Shown here piece by piece: positions 1 to 6,923 of a DNA stretch of 11,028 bases. Each line of letters opens with the position of its first letter. Within the stretch, counting starts at the first letter, position 1. The stretch covers positions 1 to 11,028 of the forward strand of contig CAUDEQ010000063.1 of NCBI GenBank assembly GCA_958448635.1, read 5' to 3'. The position numbers and the translations under genes were made by a program. The DNA is from an uncultured Bacillota bacterium. Its GTDB lineage: Bacteria; Bacillota; Clostridia; Peptostreptococcales; Anaerovoracaceae. The notes under the pieces were generated by a model, which worked only from the letters and a program-made list of their open reading frames with translations, ran no database searches and was not told the origin of the DNA.

Positions 1-48
1 GTGCAGCAAGTAGTGAATGTTCTCTAACTGCTACACTTTTATGGTACT

Positions 49-83
49 AAAAAAGAGAGCGATCTCTTACGAAATCGCTCTCT
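49..83 (-). terminator. Rho-independent terminator of the rubrerythrin gene
   Basis: A 10-bp perfect stem (54-63 pairs with 74-83) encloses a 10-nt loop. Read on the minus strand it is followed by a T run (the A run at 49-54 on the plus strand). It lies about 40 nt beyond the rubrerythrin stop codon, the expected place for its transcript to end. Confidence 0.9.
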
Positions 84-123
84 GAATTCTCTCTAATTGT
101 TAAAGCTTCAATGGCTATGTAGA

Positions 124-666
124 TTAACCGAAGTATCTCTTCAGCAGGCCTTCGAATGCCTTGCCGTGTCTTGCTTCGTCTCTTGCCATTTCGTGTACTG
201 TATCGTGGATAGCGTCCAGATTAAGAGCCTTAGCCTTCTTAGCCAGCTCGAACTTGCCTAAAGTTGCTCCGTTTTCAGCATCAACTCTCATCTCGAGGTT
301 CTTCTTTGTTGAGTCTGTTACAACTTCACCCAGCAGTTCTGCAAACTTGGATGCGTGCTCTGCTTCTTCATAAGCAGCCTTTTCCCAGTACAGTCCGATT
401 TCAGGATATCCTTCTCTGTGAGCTACTCTTGCCATTGCCAGGTACATACCAACCTCTGTGCATTCGCCCATGAAGTTCTCTCTGAGACCCTGGATGATTT
501 CTTCGTCAACACCCTGTGCAACGCCTAATACGTGCTCTGCAGCCCATTCTCTTTCTCCTTCATTTACAGGATTGAACTTTTCTGCAGGAACTCCGCACTG
601 TGGGCATTTTTCCGGAGCAGCATCTCCTTCATGTGTGTATCCGCAAACTGAACATGACCATTTCAT
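124..666 (-). CDS. Reverse rubrerythrin (N-terminal rubredoxin, C-terminal diiron domain)
   Basis: This 180-residue protein is a cytoplasmic peroxidase of anaerobes that reduces hydrogen peroxide at a diiron site, with electrons passing through a rubredoxin-type iron centre. The rubredoxin module comes first: Cys5 and Cys8 in CSVCGY and Cys21 and Cys24 in CPQCG. The four-helix ferritin-like domain follows, with Glu68, the E101-x-x-H104 motif in EEAEHA and the E164-x-x-H167 motif in RDEARH. This order, opposite to classical rubrerythrin, is what defines reverse rubrerythrins such as those of clostridia. The start is supported by AGGAGG at 675-680, 8 nt upstream of the ATG. The gene stands alone between its own promoter and terminator. 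Codon use is strongly biased, as in highly expressed genes. In clostridia such genes are often controlled by PerR; I could not place a convincing PerR box, so regulation is inference. Length and metal ligands look complete. Confidence 0.95.
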   Translation of the reverse strand: MKWSCSVCGYTHEGDAAPEKCPQCGVPAEKFNPVNEGEREWAAEHVLGVAQGVDEEIIQGLRENFMGECTEVGMYLAMARVAHREGYPEIGLYWEKAAYEEAEHASKFAELLGEVVTDSTKKNLEMRVDAENGATLGKFELAKKAKALNLDAIHDTVHEMARDEARHGKAFEGLLKRYFG

Positions 667-736
667 AATTGTATCCTCCTTTTATTAAATCTGTATTTTG
701 TTACTCATGTTTTGGTTATTGTTATCTTGTGAATAT

Positions 737-785
737 AATATACCATTTTGGTAAAGATTAGTCAACACCTTTTTTTATTTTTTTT
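737..785 (-). promoter_or_regulatory. Sigma-A promoter of the rubrerythrin gene with an A-rich upstream tract
   Basis: On the minus strand a -35 hexamer TTGACT (760-765) and a -10 hexamer TATATT (737-742) are separated by exactly 17 nt. Directly upstream of the -35 is a nearly pure A tract (plus-strand T run 770-785), which resembles an UP element. The 5' leader would be about 65 nt. Together with the biased codon use this suggests strong expression. Confidence 0.8.
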
Positions 786-821
786 AAAGCTGAACTACAA
801 ATACCTTTCACTTTACTTATA

Positions 822-827
822 TATAAT
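822..827 (+). promoter_or_regulatory. Candidate -10 element for the solute-binding protein operon
   Basis: A perfect TATAAT lies about 50 nt before the preferred GTG start at 879. No good -35 hexamer is found 16-18 nt upstream, so activator dependence or a weak promoter is possible. It is back to back with the rubrerythrin promoter. Confidence 0.45.
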
Positions 828-866
828 GTACATGTTAAAATGTTCACTGGAATTTATATATGGCAA

Positions 867-873
867 AAGGTGG
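867..873 (+). promoter_or_regulatory. Ribosome binding site that decides the start of the solute-binding protein
   Basis: AAGGTGG lies 5 nt before GTG at 879. The upstream in-frame ATG at 840 has no Shine-Dalgarno sequence and would add 13 residues ahead of a normal lipoprotein signal peptide, so GTG 879 is preferred. Confidence 0.65.
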
Positions 874-878
874 TCTTT

Positions 879-2078
879 GTGAGAATAGATAGAAAACGTA
901 TTATAATGATTATATCAGCCATATCAACGATGGTCATAATGACAGGCTGTACTACCTTTGATAATTTCATGACCGGATTCATAGATAAGCCTCAGAACCA
1001 GAAGGCAACCGTACAGATAGGTATTTACGAGCCCATGTCCGGTGTGGACAGCAAGGCGGCTGAACAGGAAATAAAAGGAATGGAGCTGGCATACGAAATG
1101 TATCCGACGGTAAACGGTAAAGTCGTGGAGTTGGTGTATGCAGATAACGGATCGGATATTTCAGCTGCGGAAACAGCCATCAAGGAGCTGGTGGCCAAGG
1201 AGCCTAAGGTGATACTGGGAAGCTACGGAAGCGTGTATTCGATGATTGCGGGGGAATACATATACGACGCCGAGATTCCGGCTATAGCAGCGACCAATAC
1301 CAATCCACTGGTCACGAGAAACAATAAATACTATTTCAGAGTATGCTATGTCGACTCTAATCAGGGAGACATTCTGGCAAAATATATACTGGGACAGAAG
1401 CAGGAAACCACCGCAGGTATCCTGCTTCCGGAAGGCGATGATGCGGCGATGGCGATGGCCACTGCTTTTTCCGACAGAATGAAGGCGGAAACAGGCGACG
1501 AAGGAGCCATAGCTGTATACGAAGAGTACAAGCCGGGTGCGACGGACTTTTCAAAACAGCTGGCAAAGGTGCGTGAGTCAGGAGTAAAGAGCGTACTGCT
1601 CCCGGGAGAGATGACTGATGCGGCAAATATAATAAAGCAGGCCAGGACCATGGGAGTCAATGTTGTATTCCTGGGAGATACTGACTGGAACGACAGGGAA
1701 TTCATCGAGCTTACGGGAGGTGCGGCAACGAAGGACAACATTGCTTTCGTAAACTTCTTCTATGCAGAGGAGCAGGTGAGCGAGGAATCGGAGCGCTTTC
1801 TCAAAGCATATAGCGATAAATACGGCGAGGATTCAGTGCCGCAGGACGGTGTGGCTCTCGGATACGATGCCTACCTTATAGCGATAAATGCCATAGACAA
1901 AGCAGATGACGATGCTTCGGCAAAGGAGGTCAGAAACGTACTGGCAGGGCAGAATCAGTTTGAAGGAGCTTCGGGAACAATAACCTTCAGCAGCACAGGA
2001 GATCCAATAAGGACAGCATATATAAGCACATGGGACGGCGGACAGGTTGTGCTGCTTCATACGATGGATCCGCAGTAA
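879..2078 (+). CDS. Lipoprotein substrate-binding protein, branched-chain amino acid (LivJ/LivK) type
   Basis: The product is a 399-residue lipid-anchored extracellular binding protein of the type I periplasmic-binding fold (Peripla_BP_6), the family that feeds amino acids or related small molecules to Liv-type ABC transporters. From GTG 879 the protein has a basic start (RIDRKR), a hydrophobic stretch at about residues 8-22 and a lipobox ending in TGC with Cys24 as the lipidated residue. The mature part begins a beta strand with VQIGIYEPMSG, the usual opening of this family, followed by the expected alternating lobes and a conserved-looking GVALGYDAYLIAINAI segment. An ATG at 840 would make it 412 residues but has no ribosome binding site. 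No permease or ATPase gene lies nearby, so the transporter partner is elsewhere or the protein is a sensor. A gap of 47 nt without a terminator leads to the NifU-like gene, so read-through is likely. The ligand cannot be told from sequence. Confidence 0.88.
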   Translation: MRIDRKRIIMIISAISTMVIMTGCTTFDNFMTGFIDKPQNQKATVQIGIYEPMSGVDSKAAEQEIKGMELAYEMYPTVNGKVVELVYADNGSDISAAETAIKELVAKEPKVILGSYGSVYSMIAGEYIYDAEIPAIAATNTNPLVTRNNKYYFRVCYVDSNQGDILAKYILGQKQETTAGILLPEGDDAAMAMATAFSDRMKAETGDEGAIAVYEEYKPGATDFSKQLAKVRESGVKSVLLPGEMTDAANIIKQARTMGVNVVFLGDTDWNDREFIELTGGAATKDNIAFVNFFYAEEQVSEESERFLKAYSDKYGEDSVPQDGVALGYDAYLIAINAIDKADDDASAKEVRNVLAGQNQFEGASGTITFSSTGDPIRTAYISTWDGGQVVLLHTMDPQ

Positions 2079-2125
2079 TAAAAGTGGTAACAATTGAAAA
2101 TAATATATATAAAGGAGAGAACCAA

Positions 2126-2350
2126 ATGGAACAGAAAATCAAAGACGCATTGGATCAGATCAGACCTTTTCTTCAGAGGGACGGCGGAGATCTGGAGTTC
2201 GTAGAGTATACGGATGAAAACATCGTAAGAGTAAGACTCAAAGGACACTGCGCAGGATGCCCGGGAGCTCAGATGACAATCAAGGGCGTTGTCGAGAAGA
2301 TACTGAAAGAAAGCTATCCTGAAGTTAAAGCGGTAGAAGCCGTGCTGTAA
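2126..2350 (+). CDS. NifU-like C-terminal domain protein (Nfu-type Fe-S scaffold)
   Basis: This 74-residue protein is a stand-alone Nfu domain, which binds a [4Fe-4S] cluster between two subunits and passes it to target enzymes in the cytoplasm. It contains the characteristic RDGGDLE segment (residues 18-24) and the cluster-binding Cys42-x-x-Cys45 in GHCAGCPGA. The length matches single-domain Nfu proteins of Firmicutes. The ATG at 2126 follows AAAGGAGAG at 2111-2119. An in-frame start at 2030 would lie inside the preceding gene and add 32 non-family residues, so it is rejected. The dipeptidase gene begins only 3 nt after the stop codon, which suggests translational coupling. The neighbours do not indicate a dedicated client enzyme. 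Confidence 0.93.
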   Translation: MEQKIKDALDQIRPFLQRDGGDLEFVEYTDENIVRVRLKGHCAGCPGAQMTIKGVVEKILKESYPEVKAVEAVL

Positions 2351-2353
2351 GCC

Positions 2354-3787
2354 ATGGAACTGTTAACAAGCGTAAATAAAAAGATAGAAGACAACAAGAC
2401 AGAGATGATATCATCTCTGTCTAAACTTATATCGATACCCAGCGTAGCGGCAGATGGAAAGGGTCACATGCCTTTTGGCGAAGAGGTACACAGAGCCTAC
2501 ATGACCATGATGGAAATGGCGGAAAAGGAAGGCTTTGATACTTTTAATGCGGACAATTACGGAGGACATATAGACTTCACGGGAACTGAGGACGGAATAG
2601 TAGGCATAGTAGGTCATCTGGATGTCGTACCCGAAGGAAGCGGATGGGATTTTGAGCCATACGGAGGCGAGGTAATAGACGGAAACATATGCGGCAGAGG
2701 CTCAACAGACGACAAAGGCCCTGTCATCGCATCATTTTATGCCATGAAAGCTCTCAAAGAGTGTGGATATGTGCCTAAGAGAACCATAAGGCTGATCCTG
2801 GGGCTTGACGAGGAAACAAACTGGTGCGGCATGGACTATTATTTAGAGCATGTTGGCGATGTTCCCGACTTCGGATTCACGCCTGACGGTGATTTTCCTG
2901 CCATACACGGCGAAATGGGAATACTGGTGTTCGATATGGTCAGGAAGCTGGCACAGGGAAGCTTTAAGGGAATGGAGCTCAGCTCGATCAAGGGTGGAAC
3001 CGCTGCCAACTCAGTGGCAGACAGCTGCAGGGCGGTTTTGCATAACAGTCTGGGAGACGGATACGAGCATGTAAAGGAGGCCGTTGCGGACTTCCGGAGA
3101 GAAAAGGACTGCAGAGTTACATGCAAAGGCATAGGAAAGAGCTTTGAAATCAACGTGCAGGGCGTTTCGGCGCACGGTGCAAAGCCTCAACAGGGCAAGA
3201 ACGCCATCACCATGATGATGGAGCTTCTCGGCAGGCTGAATTTTGCCAATGAGGACGTCAATGACTTTATAGGCTTTTACAACGATCATATAGGATACAG
3301 GCTTCACGGTGAGGCGATAGGCTGCGGCTTTGAAGACGAGCCGTCAGGACAACTCGTCTTCAATGTGGGAATGGTTGAGCTTGACAAGAAAACAGCGAGG
3401 CTGACCATCAATATCAGATACCCTGTAACTATGAACGACGATATGGTATATTCAGGACTGATGTCGGTGCTTGATAAATACGATATCGGAATCGTGAAAG
3501 GGAAGCACCAGAAGCCTATATATATGGAAGAAAACGATCCTCTTGTAAAGACGCTGATGGAAATATACAAAAGGCACACGGGAGACGACGACAGCAGGCC
3601 GCTGGTCATAGGTGGAGGAACCTACGCCAGAGCGGTACAGAACACCATCGCCTTCGGAGCCAGATTTCCTGAGGATCCGGACGCCATGCATCAGAGAAAT
3701 GAGTTCATATCGGTGAAAAATATGATGCGTCTGACGGAGATCTATGCTGAGGCCATGTACAGGCTGGCAGAGCTGGACAAAGAGTAA
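2354..3787 (+). CDS. pepV: PepV-like M20 family dipeptidase (Sapep/PepV, dinuclear zinc)
   Basis: This 477-residue cytoplasmic metallopeptidase would cleave dipeptides with an unblocked N-terminus, finishing peptide breakdown. The full M20 set of site residues is visible: His88 and Asp90 in GHLDVVPEG, the bridging Asp119/Asp120 in GRGSTDDKGP, the general base Glu153 and metal ligand Glu154 in LDEETNW, Asp178 in TPDGDFP and the late His446 in MHQRNEF. These positions closely match those I recall for Lactobacillus PepV (His87, Asp89, Asp119, Glu153, Glu154, Asp177, His439). The lid domain includes VSAHGAKPQQGKNA. The gene starts 3 nt after the nfu stop codon and has no obvious Shine-Dalgarno sequence, so it probably depends on coupling. 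No terminator is visible after it; the next gene has its own promoter. Function as a dipeptidase is firm at family level; the exact peptide preference is unknown. Confidence 0.93.
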   Translation: MELLTSVNKKIEDNKTEMISSLSKLISIPSVAADGKGHMPFGEEVHRAYMTMMEMAEKEGFDTFNADNYGGHIDFTGTEDGIVGIVGHLDVVPEGSGWDFEPYGGEVIDGNICGRGSTDDKGPVIASFYAMKALKECGYVPKRTIRLILGLDEETNWCGMDYYLEHVGDVPDFGFTPDGDFPAIHGEMGILVFDMVRKLAQGSFKGMELSSIKGGTAANSVADSCRAVLHNSLGDGYEHVKEAVADFRREKDCRVTCKGIGKSFEINVQGVSAHGAKPQQGKNAITMMMELLGRLNFANEDVNDFIGFYNDHIGYRLHGEAIGCGFEDEPSGQLVFNVGMVELDKKTARLTINIRYPVTMNDDMVYSGLMSVLDKYDIGIVKGKHQKPIYMEENDPLVKTLMEIYKRHTGDDDSRPLVIGGGTYARAVQNTIAFGARFPEDPDAMHQRNEFISVKNMMRLTEIYAEAMYRLAELDKE

Positions 3788-3789
3788 GC

Positions 3790-3817
3790 TTGACAAAAAA
3801 CAGCTGTCTGATACAAT
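3790..3817 (+). promoter_or_regulatory. Strong sigma-A promoter of the 3D/G5 wall protein
   Basis: A consensus -35 TTGACA (3790-3795) and a near-consensus -10 TACAAT (3812-3817) are 16 nt apart. The -35 begins 2 nt after the pepV stop codon. Transcription would begin near 3824, giving a leader of about 35 nt. A small palindrome ACAGCTGT (3800-3807) lies in the spacer; its meaning is unclear. Confidence 0.8.
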
Positions 3818-3857
3818 AAAATGCGTATAAAAGCTGAAAAAGCTACGCGGAGATTGT

Positions 3858-5378
3858 ATGAGAATAGATATAAGAAACGTTTTTAATGAAAAACCCAAGA
3901 CGCTGCAGAGCATAATCGAAGGAGAAAACGCAGACGAGAAAGCTGAGTCGGAGGCTGCGGAGATACCTGCCGAGCCTGAGGAAACATCTGTTGAGGCTGA
4001 GGAAATACCTGACGAGGCTGAGGAGACATCTGAAGAAGATTCAGGAGAAGAGAACGCTGAAGCGGTGCCGGAGAATAGTGATTCGGCTGATCAGGAAGAA
4101 ATAGCTGTTCCTGAGGAAGATGACGCGGACTATGAAGAGGATGAGCCTGAAGCCGAGACAGTTGAAGCGGAGCCGGGGAATAATGAGCCGGCTGCTCAGG
4201 AAGAAAAAACTGATCCTGAGGAAGATGACGCGGACACTGAAGAGGATGAGCATGAAGCCGAGGCATATGAAGCGAAGCCGGGAGAGGAAGCAACGGATGA
4301 AGAATCCGAGGCTGACGAAGGCGAAAGCTCAAATGCTGAGCCTGAGGAGACACCTGCCGAGACTGTGGAAACATCTGAAGAAGATTCGGGAGCTTCCGCG
4401 AAGACTCTGCGGAGCAGGATAGAGCCTGCGATGCTCTGGCGTAAATACGGAAGCATCGCTATAATCGCTGCAGCATTTGCCGTGCTTCTGGCATTCATGG
4501 TCGTGTATACCACCATGATACCTCGTGAAGTACACGCCATAATAGACGGCAAGGAGAAAAAAGTCGTTACCACCGAGTATACTGTTGAAGGCTTTCTCAG
4601 GGAGCAGGGAGTGTCCTGTTGTGAAGAGGACAGCTTGTCTGTGCCGCCGGAGGGATTCATAAGCGACGGTATGACACTGGAGCTTGTGCATGCAGTTGAT
4701 TTTAAGGTCACGGCAGACGGCAGGACCGTTAAATGCAAGTCCCTTGAAGAAACGGTGGGCAAAGCCCTTGAGGATGCAGGCATTAAAGTGCGCAAGAGGG
4801 ATATCGTTACTCCTGAGAAAAACAGTCCGCTTGAAGCCGACATGGAAATAGTCGTACAGAGGGTGGAGACGGAGAAAGTTACCGTCAAGGAAAAGGTTCC
4901 CTTTGAAGTAATAACCCAGCACGATAACACCATGAACGAGGGTGAAACGAAGGTGCTGATAGAGGGTGAGGACGGAAAGGACAGGGTGACATATGAAGTC
5001 ACCTATATAGACGGCCGGGAAGCCTCAAGAAAGGAACTGAAGCGAAAGGTCCTCAAGCCTGTGGTTGACGAGGTGGTGGCAAACGGCACCAGGATACTCT
5101 ATAACGGCAGGAGCTACAGCAGAAAGCTGGTGGTCAAGGCGTATTCCTACACAGGCGGAGGCATCACCGCCATGGGAACCAGGGCAAGAGTCGGTGAGAT
5201 CGCAGTGGATCCGCGAATCATACCTCTTGGGACCAACGTATATATCGAAGGTGTCGGAGCCAGAAGAGCCGAGGACACCGGAGGAAACATCAAGGGAAAC
5301 ACCATAGATATATATATGGATACTCATGCTGAGTGCATCAGATGGGGCGTAAGATATGTAACGATATATATCGAATAG
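3858..5378 (+). CDS. YabE-like cell-wall protein: acidic repeat tail, one membrane helix, DUF348, G5 and 3D domains
   Basis: The 506-residue protein belongs to the YabE/Rpf-like group of wall-associated proteins, whose 3D domain has the fold of lytic transglycosylases and is thought to act on peptidoglycan. Domain order: a short start (residues 1-20), a Glu/Asp-rich low-complexity region (about 21-178) with internal repeats, a basic stretch, a membrane helix (about 197-220), DUF348 repeats (about 223-280 and 281-337), a G5-like domain (about 335-405), and a C-terminal 3D domain (about 425-506). The three aspartates that name the 3D domain are seen in AVDPRIIPLGT (Asp451), AEDTGG (Asp473) and TIDIYMDT (Asp484, with Asp488). 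The helix implies a single-pass protein with the acidic part in the cytoplasm and the rest outside. CGGAG at 3848-3852 sits 5 nt before the ATG. Typical YabE proteins lack such a long acidic N-terminus. An adjacent Cys254-Cys255 pair in the external part is unusual. Hydrolytic activity is inferred. Confidence 0.9.
   Translation: MRIDIRNVFNEKPKTLQSIIEGENADEKAESEAAEIPAEPEETSVEAEEIPDEAEETSEEDSGEENAEAVPENSDSADQEEIAVPEEDDADYEEDEPEAETVEAEPGNNEPAAQEEKTDPEEDDADTEEDEHEAEAYEAKPGEEATDEESEADEGESSNAEPEETPAETVETSEEDSGASAKTLRSRIEPAMLWRKYGSIAIIAAAFAVLLAFMVVYTTMIPREVHAIIDGKEKKVVTTEYTVEGFLREQGVSCCEEDSLSVPPEGFISDGMTLELVHAVDFKVTADGRTVKCKSLEETVGKALEDAGIKVRKRDIVTPEKNSPLEADMEIVVQRVETEKVTVKEKVPFEVITQHDNTMNEGETKVLIEGEDGKDRVTYEVTYIDGREASRKELKRKVLKPVVDEVVANGTRILYNGRSYSRKLVVKAYSYTGGGITAMGTRARVGEIAVDPRIIPLGTNVYIEGVGARRAEDTGGNIKGNTIDIYMDTHAECIRWGVRYVTIYIE
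4086..4295 (+). repeat. In-frame tandem repeat of 105 bp (two imperfect copies) in the wall protein gene
   Basis: Two copies of a 35-codon unit lie at 4086-4190 and 4191-4295. The best conserved blocks are GCTGNTCAGGAAGAA (4086 and 4191) and CCTGAGGAAGATGACGCGGA (4110 and 4215), exactly 105 bp apart. Each unit encodes PEEDDAD-x-EEDE followed by a Glu/Ala-rich stretch. A 17-bp identical block at 4026-4042 and 4371-4387 flanks the pair and also stays in frame. Confidence 0.85.
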
Positions 5379-5386
5379 AATGATCG

Positions 5387-5419
5387 AAAGACACGGCAAA
5401 AATACGCTGTGTCTTTTTT
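5387..5419 (+). terminator. Rho-independent terminator of the wall protein gene
   Basis: An 11-bp stem with one G-T pair (5387-5397 with 5406-5416) and an 8-nt loop runs into six T residues (5414-5419). It lies 8 nt after the stop codon. On the other strand only three T residues follow, so it would be a weaker stop for the convergent gene. Confidence 0.92.
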
Positions 5420-5435
5420 AGTGTCATGTCATTAT

Positions 5436-6689
5436 CTATCTAAGATGCTTTCCTATGAGGTCGGCAAACATCTCAGCATCTTCACGGGATGAAAAGATAG
5501 CTCTGGCGGAAACCTTGTTGCCGCCGCCCTTGCCCTTATAAAATGATGCGTACTCCTTTACCAGGCTGCCGCAGTCGATGGTGCCGTCGGAGACGAGGAT
5601 ATAGGAGGTGTCGCGTATGGAATAGAGCATGATGAGCCCTTTGCAGCTGCCCATGTATCGCTTTGCCATGTTGAAAACATCGTCCAGGGAAAGCTGATCC
5701 ACCTCGTATGTGATGACATTGGTCTCAGCAGCTTTCAGCAGGCCGTCAAGGCGGGCGCACCGGTCTTCAATAAAAGCATTTTTTAAGTGAAAGAGCTGGT
5801 TTTTGGCATCAGCCAGCTTTTCCTCCTGAGCCTTCAGCTTAGATGGGAAGTCCTCTATGGAAGAGGAGTAGCTGTTGCTGAGGCGGGTGAGCATATCGTG
5901 CTTGAGACGGTAATCGCAAAGGGCACGCTCTCCTGCCTCGAAATATATCCTGAACATTCCCTTGTAGCTTTCCACCTTGTAGATCTTTATCATACCCACC
6001 TGGCCTGCTGTGGATGGGTGTGTGCCGCAGCATGCCACGCAGTCGGCAGCATTTTCCGTGGAGCCTACGGAAACTATCGTGATATCCTCGTCGAAGGCCA
6101 GAGCCTTTCTAAGAGGCATTTTCTCAGCCTCTTCTCTGGAATCAAAATGCTTTACCGTCACCGGAGCATCCGACCAGATCACCTTGTTGGCCTCCAGCTC
6201 CGCTGCCAGAGCATCCTCGTAGGTGATTTCTGTTATTTCAGGCTTTGCTTCCAGACTTATGTCGATGGTCATATAATCGTGTCCCATGTGAAAGCCTCGG
6301 TTAACTCCGCCGAACATGGAGAAGAAGATTCCTGAAAGTATATGCTCTCCGCAGTGACGCTGCATATTGTCAAATCGTCTGCTCCAGTCGAGAGTGCAGA
6401 GGACGCATTGGCCGACGACAGGCGAAGCTGATCCGCTATCATCAGTACCGGCAGCTTCCGCTCTGACTGTATGGTAGACCTCTCCGTCTTTTTCCTGCAC
6501 ATCCGTCACCGTGAGGCTGCCGATCATGCCCAGATCGCAGCTCTGCCCTCCGCCTTCAGGAAAGAATGCGGACTGATCGAGGGTGACGATGAAGGAAGCC
6601 TCGCTGTCGCAGATCTGCGATACAGATGTTACGGTTGCTTCCCACTCTCTTATATATCTGTCATCTTGGTATAATCTTACGGTTTTCAT
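5436..6689 (-). CDS. Alanyl-tRNA editing protein, AlaX-L type with DHHA1 domain
   Basis: The 417-residue cytoplasmic protein resembles the editing and C-terminal parts of alanyl-tRNA synthetase without the aminoacylation domain. Such trans-editing enzymes hydrolyse tRNA-Ala wrongly charged with serine or glycine. Visible elements in order: an N-terminal beta-barrel with FFPEGGGQ (43-49), the zinc motif H112-x3-H116 in RHCGEHILSG, the second zinc motif Cys220-x3-His224 in CCGTH, a coiled-coil-like stretch at about 270-310, and a DHHA1 domain (about 320-417) with KGKGGGNKVSARA from residue 385. The length fits AlaX-L proteins of about 400 residues. AGGAG at 6701-6705 lies 11 nt before the ATG, a slightly long spacing. 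The gene is convergent with the wall protein gene and divergent from cwlD, hence a single-gene unit. The motif CCGTH differs from the CGGTH of the synthetase at one position between the ligands. Which mischarged tRNA it clears is not visible. Confidence 0.9.
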   Translation of the reverse strand: MKTVRLYQDDRYIREWEATVTSVSQICDSEASFIVTLDQSAFFPEGGGQSCDLGMIGSLTVTDVQEKDGEVYHTVRAEAAGTDDSGSASPVVGQCVLCTLDWSRRFDNMQRHCGEHILSGIFFSMFGGVNRGFHMGHDYMTIDISLEAKPEITEITYEDALAAELEANKVIWSDAPVTVKHFDSREEAEKMPLRKALAFDEDITIVSVGSTENAADCVACCGTHPSTAGQVGMIKIYKVESYKGMFRIYFEAGERALCDYRLKHDMLTRLSNSYSSSIEDFPSKLKAQEEKLADAKNQLFHLKNAFIEDRCARLDGLLKAAETNVITYEVDQLSLDDVFNMAKRYMGSCKGLIMLYSIRDTSYILVSDGTIDCGSLVKEYASFYKGKGGGNKVSARAIFSSREDAEMFADLIGKHLR

Positions 6690-6730
6690 TTTCGGTAAAA
6701 CTCCTGTTCGATATATTGTTGTTAAATAGA

Positions 6731-6759
6731 AGTTTATATATAAACAACAAAAAAGTCAA
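6731..6759 (-). promoter_or_regulatory. Candidate promoter of the alanyl-tRNA editing gene with overlapping palindrome
   Basis: On the minus strand TTGACT (6754-6759) and TAAACT (6731-6736) are 17 nt apart, about 40 nt upstream of the start codon. A perfect 14-bp palindrome GTTTATATATAAAC (6732-6745) covers most of the -10 element and the adjoining spacer and could be an operator, or could be chance in AT-rich DNA. Confidence 0.5.
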
Positions 6760-6829
6760 ATTGTAGGGTAAAAAAATGTAATTATTGCTGTTTAAGGGTT
6801 ATTTATTTGTTTTTTCTGAAAAAAGATTG

Positions 6830-6838
6830 TGGTATAAT
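6830..6838 (+). promoter_or_regulatory. Extended -10 promoter of the cwlD-like gene
   Basis: TGGTATAAT is a perfect -10 hexamer (6833-6838) with the TGN extension. No good -35 is found at the normal distance (TTGTTT at 6807-6812 is 20 nt away), which is acceptable for extended -10 promoters. The leader before the ATG at 6918 is about 70 nt. I did not recognise a sporulation sigma factor consensus. Confidence 0.6.
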
Positions 6839-6891
6839 TAACATAATAATATGAAAAAGAATTAACTTGCGGTCATATGGACCTGCCTTTG

Positions 6892-6923
6892 CCTCATAAA
6901 ATTTCACGAGAGAATTTATGAGG
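6892..6923 (+). promoter_or_regulatory. RNA hairpin over the start codon of the cwlD-like gene
   Basis: 6892-6903 pairs with 6913-6923 (11 bp with one bulged A). The ATG at 6918-6920 lies inside the 3' arm and the likely ribosome binding site GAGAGA (6908-6913) lies mainly in the loop. The structure could limit translation. Confidence 0.5.

Noticed and set aside
1..48. Possible end of an upstream gene at the window edge
   Set aside because: No recognisable protein or RNA sequence; too short to assign.
4026..4387. Repeats in the wall protein gene as a CRISPR-like or mobile array
   Set aside because: Repeats are in frame, of degenerate protein-coding type, with no constant repeat and unique spacer pattern.
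4196..5002. Open frame of 268 codons antisense to the wall protein gene
   Set aside because: Ser-rich composition arises from the complement of the acidic repeats and DUF348 region; the plus strand has promoter, ribosome site and domains.
5387..5419. Bidirectional terminator serving the tRNA-editing gene as well
   Set aside because: On the minus strand only three T residues follow the stem, so I assign it to the plus strand alone, though weak use from the other side is possible.
5787..6335. Open frame of 182 codons on the plus strand inside the tRNA-editing gene
   Set aside because: The minus-strand frame carries the zinc motifs and DHHA1 domain; the plus-strand frame has no family features.
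6871..6883. Small inverted repeat GGTC/GACC in the cwlD leader as an RNA switch
   Set aside because: Only four base pairs with a 5-nt loop; too weak to support a regulatory structure.
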